Shown piece after piece: positions 56,987-64,000 of a stretch of DNA of 64,000 bases. Source of the stretch: Rutstroemia sp. NJR-2017a BVV2 (Eukaryota > Ascomycota > Leotiomycetes > Helotiales > Rutstroemiaceae); NCBI GenBank assembly GCA_002946415.1, contig NJPS01000043.1, positions 558,001 through 622,000 of the forward strand, given 5' to 3'. Under the pieces are notes generated by a model. That model was not told the origin of the DNA. It was given only the letters and a program-made list of their open reading frames with translations, and did not search any database. Both the position numbers and the translations under genes were made by a program. Every line of letters starts with the position of its first letter. Within the stretch, counting starts at the first letter, position 1.

Positions 56987-59711
56987 CTAGACGTCCATTC
57001 CCCTCGAGTTGTCCATGAATAAAGAACCCTGCCAGTTAAATCCCGAACTGAACATCATTTCGAATAATCCATCTACATCATCGCTTCTAGGTACCTGTAT
57101 CTCTTCACGCGGCTCATCTTTAAGAATTGTAGAGAAAACGTTGTTGATGATGGTACGGTAGTCAGCTGCAGGATGGGCATCTGAAGTCCGAGAAACAGCG
57201 TCAAAAATCTGGGACGCAAGCGAAATCATGCGGTAAAAGAGGGACGTTTTTCGAGGTGGTTTCGGATATAGTGTGGATATATCCCGAGAAAGTTGATGGG
57301 TGATTTGCAGCTCATCTAAATGGAGAAGTTAACCGATGCCTAAAAAAGCACAGCATAAATGTTTCTGGAACATCCTAAGGTGAGTATGTTACGTACCATC
57401 AATAGCTTTACGAGCATAGCAGAGGACAAGAAACACAGCGGCAAAGCTATGAGTGATCCATGCGGAGTCAACGGCAAATCGGAAACGAAAAAGAGCATCC
57501 TCGGAGATGGTGAAAGCAGTACGTGTTAAGGATGATATGGAAGTTGGAGGCCAAGTAGACCAACTACTCTGCTCTGAAATAGCGTATATCGTTTCACTGG
57601 CTGCTGCGACGCTAATCTCGAGCGCTTGAACTGTGGAGGCATCCAGTTTCGCTGAGGTTTTTGATGGAGACAAAGCAGGTCCTAGACATGTACTATTTAG
57701 AGCAAGGCGGTACCACTATAAGATTTCGTTAGCTAATGAAACTTATGTTTATAATACTATGAAAGCTGACCCTGATGCTTGTCCACGGCATCGAATGTGG
57801 GTGACTGATATCTAGTGGTGAATTGTTAGCCTGCATCTAGCACGATCGGAATCACATGCTCACTGTTAATTTTATGCTTCCAAGACCTAGAATACGTATT
57901 AACATCCAATTCAGATCATAGACATTGTGTGTGGAACAGTTACCTTTCCCATTCGTCTAAGGCAGCATTCGCATCTTTAAGACTTTCTGGGTCTAGCGCT
58001 CGAGCCAAAGGATTGCCACTCTTTAGAATAATTGTCCTAACAATCATCACAAGATCACAAACAGCAGCTACCCTAGAATCATGTGGCTGCACAGCGTCTT
58101 TGTGAGATGCAAATCTTTTCACAATTCGAGATACGGGAACCGGATCAATCGAAGCAGGCAAGCCGGCTGAGAGCATCAAATGTGTATCGCATGTCATGAT
58201 GTTGATCCACACTCTAAGGCGAGCTAGATCTTCTCTCTTCGGCTCCTCGATGTTGCTTGGCACGAATGGTGCAACAGCAGAACGGTCTAAGCCGAGGAAG
58301 ATAGAATAGCGGATAGCAAGGCCAAGTACACTCCACGCAGAAACATCGTTATCTACGAGTGTCAGCACCTTAACTCAGCTAGAGGGATAGATGTTACTTA
58401 CATCTGGTATGACAGACCCCTGGCATGCGTTGTTCTACTGGCATCCACTGGATATAGAGTAGAAGACAGCGTATGTGATCGAGTTTGACATCTGAAAGGT
58501 TCGGTTGCAGCAATAAACGTGACATACTCGTGTCGAGTAACGAAACTAGCTTGGGGTAGCATTCATGAAGAGTTCGAGTCGTTGCCTCGCTAAATGAAAG
58601 TCATAGGTCAGTGTTGATTTTACATCTCTAGAACAAATAATGGTAGCTTCACCTGTCTGCTGTTTGCCAAAATCTTGCTCCAACGGTACAAACTGATAAG
58701 AAGAGGGCTGGGCTTGTCTGACGAACGAGAGCGGCTGACTTCTGGGTATGTATGCAGAGAAAGGGGGCATGAGGGTGGCAGTGTGTAAAGTAACTTTTGA
58801 AATTCCATGTCAGTGAGCCGTTCTGTAGTTGTGTAAAGGGATAACCCTACATATCAAATAAATCTTGCGCTTCCTCGTTTGTCAAGATACCATGGGCTAC
58901 GGGATCTTGCCCAAAGCTTTGGTATTCCTTCCATGTCAAAAGAGGAAGTATGGGGTCGTATGCCATGGAATCTGTAGACCTAACAGCCTCTGACCCCTCC
59001 TTTGACAAAGTGGCAATATTCCTTAAAGTTGACATAGGAGTATCCAAATTGACTGCATCCATACTGAATCCGGCATCGGTTGGCGGCGCTGGCGAGATAG
59101 GGGTCGGGGCAGGCAAGCGTATTTCACGTGATATGCTCGTTACAGAATCTGCTGCTGAATGATCTCTCGATGCTGATGGCCATGAGACTACTGGTTTGCC
59201 ACCAATATTGATTGCCTCCGAACCGCTTGAGATGAATAGAGGAGGTGCAGACTGACTACCATCAATTGCTTTGTCGCGCTTCAGGTCTCTGATCGTCTGC
59301 TCGAGCTCTTCGATTCGTTTGTTATGATCACGCATTCTAAGACAAGGTCAACCTAGAACTCACTCATCGATGAAGACATGAGATACTGTAGTTGCAACTT
59401 GCCGACCTTTTGATTGGTAATCGCTATGGATTCAACCTCATTTTCCAACGGGCTTGTCGTGAATGAACATGTAGCGCCCAGCTGACAACATCTCCGACAT
59501 GGCGATTTGACGTCCGACTGCCCCTCACATTTCTGCTTGCGGCTTCGGCACTAATTATTCATGATGAGTATTTCAATGATAAAATCATGACTCCATTGCT
59601 CAATTATCTTACTTGTATACAGGCACGGAAAGTCCTCGGAACCTTTGACGGTCGCTCAGCACTACCGCCTTGTCCAAACTCTTCTCGATCGTCTTTGCTT
59701 CGTTGGCTCAT
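56987..59711 (-). CDS. Zn2Cys6 transcription factor
   Basis: A fungal-specific regulator. Ten exons (59711-59613, 59550-59387, 59336-58851, 58793-58653, 58589-58402, 58352-57944, 57886-57856, 57811-57758, 57715-57397, 57315-56987) close to 740 codons (739 residues). The zinc cluster is split by intron 1: CIQCRSRKQKC then SPCRRCCQLGATC, matching C-x2-C-x6-C-x9-C-x2-C-x6-C, with basic residues in the first loop. It is followed by a short coiled coil (MRDHNKRIEELEQTIRDL), where an intron join is required. The middle homology region includes LFDIYFTHCHPHAPFL, SPALFLSVCTVGARFW and NDVSAWSVLGLAIRYSIFLGL, standard in the Fungal_trans family, where a WINIM.CD.HL motif also follows. The weaker joints are exons 7-9 (a 31-nt and a 54-nt exon). 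Targets unknown; it has no clustered enzymes next to it. Confidence 0.88.
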
Positions 59712-62700
59712 CGAGAATAGAAGAAAACACTGTCGAATAAGGTTACATTCGTTTGGCGCGTGTGGGCGTTCAGAGCCTTAGGAAACCAGGGGATAAGATG
59801 AACGAGGTTGGGATCTGGGTGGGGTATAAGTCGGGTCCTAAGATAAGATGTCTTATCGGTTAGTCCCCCCTTCTAGCTCCAAGGATTTCCCCGCCTCCTA
59901 TGCATGAATGACGTGATGAACGATCTTGGTAACCTATCAGGATAGAGACAAACGAAAGCTCATCCGTATTCTTCACGGCTCTCGATTCGTCCTCTTCACA
60001 ACGGCTCCAGCGTTCCTCGTCAAGTCGAGAACTGTGTTTTCAAGCCTTCTGTGGGTGCTAAATCTCAAACATAGGGCAACTTTCCCAACGAACGTGGGAT
60101 AATATCTGGCAGTGAAGCTCCTTGAAGCACGCGACATCCGTGGTTATGAGAATCATCTTCAATGAGGCCGTAGGATCGTTCCGATGCAGAAAAGGAACGA
60201 ATCAGGAATAAAAAATAACTCGAAACGCGCTCGTGGATCGCGCGTGTTTAAGAGATAAACAATGCCGTGCAAAGATATGACCTTGGACGTCAATGGATAT
60301 ATCTTCAAGATGCAAGCGTGTCACTGAGGCTTTACACCTTTCTTGTCTCCACCTACCTGCTGCCTGTATTGTTCATGTGCTTGTTGAGCAATCGCAACAA
60401 GCAAGAAAGGATGGCATCCCCAAACATTTCCCCGGAGTTGGACCGACCAGTGTCAACATACAAGAAAGACGCAGCTTCGGAAAGGTGTGGTGAGAAACAA
60501 CAATTATTTTTCATTTTACCACAGCGAGTGACGCGCCTGAGCTCTGCGAACCGTCTCACACTGCCGAGCGTCTGGTTTTCCTTCGATTGTAATAGCAATA
60601 TGAAGCTCCTCCTGTGGCTCGCAAGCAACTCGTGCGGAGGGGCAAGTATCATTCTCTGGCAAGACCTCTCATGGCGAGACAAATTCCCATTCATTGAATT
60701 CTTAAATTATTCTATGTGATTTTGCGTTGATTTTTGAGTGCCCCAAACAAGACATACGCAGAAAATGTTAGTTGGCTCGCACCCATGCCCTATACTATTC
60801 ACAATCTAACAGCACTTCAGATCTACACATTTCTGGAAGGGAGCAATATGACAAGATATCAACCTAAACTTTTACTTACTTTGCAGCTCGAATTACTCTT
60901 GGTTTCTTCGAAGCTGCAATTGCTGCCCGGGTATACGTGTTTGCAAGTAGCAATTTCCCCGCCAAACTCCCCGCTATCCAGAGGAGACAATCTACGTGGT
61001 CATGATAATGAACCTCTAATCCGAAAAACACTGTTATCGCGCGCTCATCGCTCATAAGCTGTAAGTCACACTCTACAACTACTAACGCACTCGAATCGAA
61101 GCACTCGTCTAATACCTTCTTGCAAATGTTGCTGGAACTGACGGACTGAATCTATCCAAGCATGCGACTACCACGGAGGGCCATCGACATTTATTCGACT
61201 TTGGGAAGATACATTGACGCGAGTATCGAAGAACCCTTTCTCTTCTTCTTCCATCTTCCTGCCCCCTACCCCCCACCGCTACATCCATCTCCCCGCTCGC
61301 TTTCCTTCCCACTCTCTGCTCCTTATCTCCTCTTCCCTTTCCCCACTACCATATCTCTCCTTACAAATCTACATGCACCAAAGCACTCACCTACAGATAC
61401 AATTTCACAATTCTCCTTGCGCTCGCGCTCGCGCTCGTTGGCGGCATAGTCGACATCATCCTAAACTGGTACTGCCTACGAGCCCCCAATATCATAAAAG
61501 ACGCCATACCATACGTGCGGAAGAACTAGTGGATAAATGCCCCGAAGAGCAGTTGGCGGAGATGGGAGAACACCCGCCGTTTTTCCAGATATATACTTTA
61601 CTATACAGACACAGGATTGGGCCGGCAAGACTTCATCAATATGTCGAACACCAGATAAGAGGTGGGAAGAGAGTATGCGGCAGTTATACATCTGTTTATG
61701 CTCGGTCAACTGTTGCGTTGATATCCACCACATAACATCACAATGCGCAGTTCTCCGACTCATCTACTTCGCAGTCGACTTCCAAAACCCCAACAACCAG
61801 ATACTCAACCTTCACCTCGATCGCATTTCATCTCATTTCATCACGCTCCTCCCTCCGCGCCTCCCTCTGATCTTCATGATCATCATCATCACGAAGCAAG
61901 CTACGCAAGAAACTACCCCAATTGTGTTCTCATCTCAATTCCCATCTCTCCCCTATCTCTCTTCATATAGCTCCTCCCAACTACTTGGCCACCATATTGC
62001 CTTCCTTTTCTTTCCCCTTCCTACCTACCGTATTCATCTCTGCCCTCACCAAACTACATCATCCCATCCCATCACCACATCCCACATCCCACACCAACCC
62101 CCACCCTAGCTCAGCCAGCCAGTAACGGAAAAAAAAAAAAAAAACATTAAAAAAAATACGCCCATCCTTTTCCCCGGGCATACATACACCTACCATTCTC
62201 ACCATTTCACCATTTCCCCTTCAACCACACCCATTTCCTTCCTTCCTCAGTCAGCCCTGCATATATATGCATATGTACATGCATCTCGCATCTCCTTACC
62301 AGTACCACACCACTCCATCCGCATCCATCCCACTCACCCCCCATCCCCACAAAATAAATTCCAATCCCACACTACCGTACCATCCAAACGCCAAAAAACA
62401 CACCCTATGTGTCACTTACCCGAATGATGTGACACCCGCACGATCACGCCTTTTAGCACCCCAACCAAGCACACTGTAGGAAGGATATACACACATTTTA
62501 CGAGACGGGAGGAATCATGTTGTTGTTCGCGTTTGCGTGGATGGGAAACTTTGGAAATGGGACATGGGATGAAAATATTTAAGGAGCAGAAAGAGAAAGA
62601 GAAAATTGCTTCAGGATTGGGAATTGTGAGGGAGGATTTGGGGATTAACTTGTGATTTAGCTTGCTATAACTTATATACATACTATACACGAGAACGTAG

Positions 62701-63263
62701 ATAATTACAGCAACATACATAGAGTAAATAATATCAACATTATAAATTATCATACATTCACCTCACCACCTCACTTCACACATCACAATACACATAACAC
62801 ACAGCACAACACGTTCAAATCCAACACAAAATCCATACTGTACTGTACTGCACTACACTGCACGTAATAAACATAGGTATAAAGCGCCAATTCCCATGCC
62901 CTTTCCCCATCGCCAAACCCAAACCCAAGTCCAACCTAACCATATTTCTCCATTTCCCGTTCCCATTCCCATTTCCATGCCCTTTAATGATGATAATGAT
63001 GAAGAATGCCGCCCTTTTCCCTTGCTCGCTCGCTGGCACATTCCCAAGACAGAGAGATAGACACACCTATCCAAACCAACCGAGAAAGGTAGGTTTGGTA
63101 TGGGTATGGGTATGGGTATGCAACAAAACAAATCTTTCCACCCGCTCCGAAACGATGACAAGATAAAAAAGTACACTTTTCCCTTCCCCTGCACACACAC
63201 ATACGCTCTTGCTAATTGATCATTAATCATTAATCTTCCCCTTCTCCCTTACTCGCATTCCCT
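59712..63263. other. Long gene-free stretch
   Basis: About 3.5 kb. The left end should carry the promoter of the transcription factor; the right end is the 3' region of the cyclin-like gene and is full of pyrimidine tracts, a poly(A) run at 62129-62144 and short C/T repeats. Open frames at 60267-60719 and 61214-62109 look non-coding. Confidence 0.45.
63097..63120. repeat. GGTATG microsatellite
   Basis: Four GGTATG units in tandem, in the 3' flank of the cyclin-like gene. Confidence 0.85.
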
Positions 63264-64000
63264 TTAATACGCATACCCGAATGCCATACTCCCAACGAGT
63301 GGATCCACATACAGCGGGAACTGTTCCTTCTCCCCCTCCCCATCTGCGTCATCATGATAGCCCCCCTCCCCTCTAAACGCCATCTTTGTCTTCCTCGAAA
63401 GCGTCGCCGTGCCCCCAATCATCTCAGGAGCGCCCAGATTCTCAATCATCGGTGTCTCCACCGGCGTCGGTTGTTGCAGCCCCATACAAGCCTGCCCAAA
63501 ACCCAGTCTCTGTTCTTTCATGTCCCATTCGTAATCCATCCCCATGCCCATGCACATACTCGTAGACGAAGCCGCAGGCGAGGAAGCAACATACTGTTTC
63601 CTCGCCCTCTCCATATCCATCTTCGCCTCCTGTATAATCGCGTCCTCCCACAGCGGGAGTAACCTGTAACCCAAATTCTCCATCACGCATCTCTGAGTGT
63701 AATTAATCTGATCGCAAGACCATGCTCCCTGTCCCCATTTCGCAGCGTAGTAGCGAGTGGACGCCGAATCGTCGTCGAGGAATTTCTTCGCCAGGATCAG
63801 CGCAGCTAGCACGATAATTTCCGGGTGCGTGGAGTCGATGTGTGGAGCTTGGTAGAAGGGAATGGGCGACTCGAGCGGGAAGGAGTGCCGCCAGTGGCGC
63901 GCGAAGCGGGAGTTCAGCGAGTCGAGGATGCAGACGGCGAGGGCGAGGATTTCGATTGGAAGGTCGGCTCGGCTGAGGATGGAGTGGACGAGCTGAATAG
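63264..64000 (-). CDS. Cyclin-like protein (partial, 5' end beyond window)
   Basis: Reading frame runs from the window's right edge to a stop at 63264, about 245 residues seen. It opens within a cyclin box: LPIEILALAVCILDSLNSRF then HIDSTHPEIIVLAALILAKKFLDD, with the continuation YYAAKWGQGAWSCDQINYTQR and VMENLGYRLLPLWED. Spacing and the Lys/Glu positions match fungal cyclins of the Pcl/Pas1 type, which bind a Pho85/Cdk5-like kinase. The C-terminal ~100 residues are poorly conserved, Met-rich and acidic. The start codon and N-terminus lie to the right of the window, so further description is impossible. Confidence 0.82.
   Translation of the reverse strand, partial: IQLVHSILSRADLPIEILALAVCILDSLNSRFARHWRHSFPLESPIPFYQAPHIDSTHPEIIVLAALILAKKFLDDDSASTRYYAAKWGQGAWSCDQINYTQRCVMENLGYRLLPLWEDAIIQEAKMDMERARKQYVASSPAASSTSMCMGMGMDYEWDMKEQRLGFGQACMGLQQPTPVETPMIENLGAPEMIGGTATLSRKTKMAFRGEGGYHDDADGEGEKEQFPLYVDPLVGSMAFGYAY

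Noticed and set aside
57633..57815. 60-codon plus-strand frame
   Set aside because: Antisense to exons 8-9 of the Zn2Cys6 gene.
60267..60719. 150-codon open frame
   Set aside because: No motif, no introns, overlapping antisense frame; in a low-complexity promoter-like region.
1..64000. tRNA, rRNA or CRISPR features
   Set aside because: No GGTTCGA-type B box paired with an A box, no rRNA words and no regularly spaced repeats were seen; CRISPR is not expected in a fungal genome.
1..64000. Secondary-metabolite cluster
   Set aside because: MFS carriers, a dehydrogenase and a Zn2Cys6 factor are present but far apart, and no polyketide, peptide or terpene synthase is seen.

Overview
This is a fungal nuclear window, most likely from a filamentous ascomycete of the Leotiomycetes/Sclerotiniaceae type. 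Genes are split by many short introns (about 45-70 bases, GT...AG, often with a CTAAC-like branch point). Families are typical of Pezizomycotina: Zn2Cys6 regulator, Clr5 and ankyrin proteins, 2EXR and F-box-like proteins, many MFS carriers. The septin at 41-43 kb is a clear AspB/Cdc3 orthologue. The lineage assignment is inference. Exon models were built by hand from splice signals and reading-frame continuity. Where total exon length closes to a whole number of codons I state the resulting protein length.

Layout. 0.6-2.8 kb: amino acid permease (+). 4.7-5.9 kb: BTB-like protein (-). 6.5-8.2 kb and 10.3-12.1 kb: two DHA1-type MFS exporters (-). 14.0-15.1 kb: F-box-like Cys/His protein (-), sharing an E-box-rich divergent intergenic region with an unrecognised 548-residue basic protein (16.8-18.6 kb, +). 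19.4-22.7 kb: an accessory patch with an intact ThuA/amidotransferase-like gene, a decayed partial second copy of it (promoter plus 3' end), a PD-(D/E)XK-like ORF lying between the two pieces, and a 192-bp MITE with TA target duplication. 23.5-29.2 kb: a single very large gene (1817 residues) with a possible lipid-binding N-terminus, a propeller-like centre and an amphipathic/hydrophobic C-terminus; this is the most unusual object here. 29.9-32.4 kb: PHO84-like phosphate/proton symporter (-). 33.7-36.2 kb: protein with a fungal STAND-type N-terminal segment (+). 36.2-41.1 kb: long gene-free stretch. 41.1-43.2 kb: septin AspB/Cdc3 with a 4-nt first coding exon. 45.2-46.0 kb: 2EXR-like protein. 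47.5-48.6 kb: zinc-dependent medium-chain dehydrogenase (-). 50.2-54.4 kb: a second accessory patch with a long ankyrin gene broken by one in-frame TGA, a frameshifted Est1-like relic and an isolated Clr5 exon. 55.8-56.5 kb: hydrophilic three-repeat protein. 57.0-59.7 kb: ten-exon Zn2Cys6 transcription factor (-). 63.3-64.0 kb: 3' part of a cyclin-like gene running off the right edge.

The genes do not form an obvious biosynthetic cluster: there is no polyketide synthase, NRPS or terpene synthase, and the transporters are scattered among unrelated genes. The most dynamic parts are 19-23 kb and 50-55 kb, where duplicates, relics, a MITE and fast-evolving repeat proteins gather.
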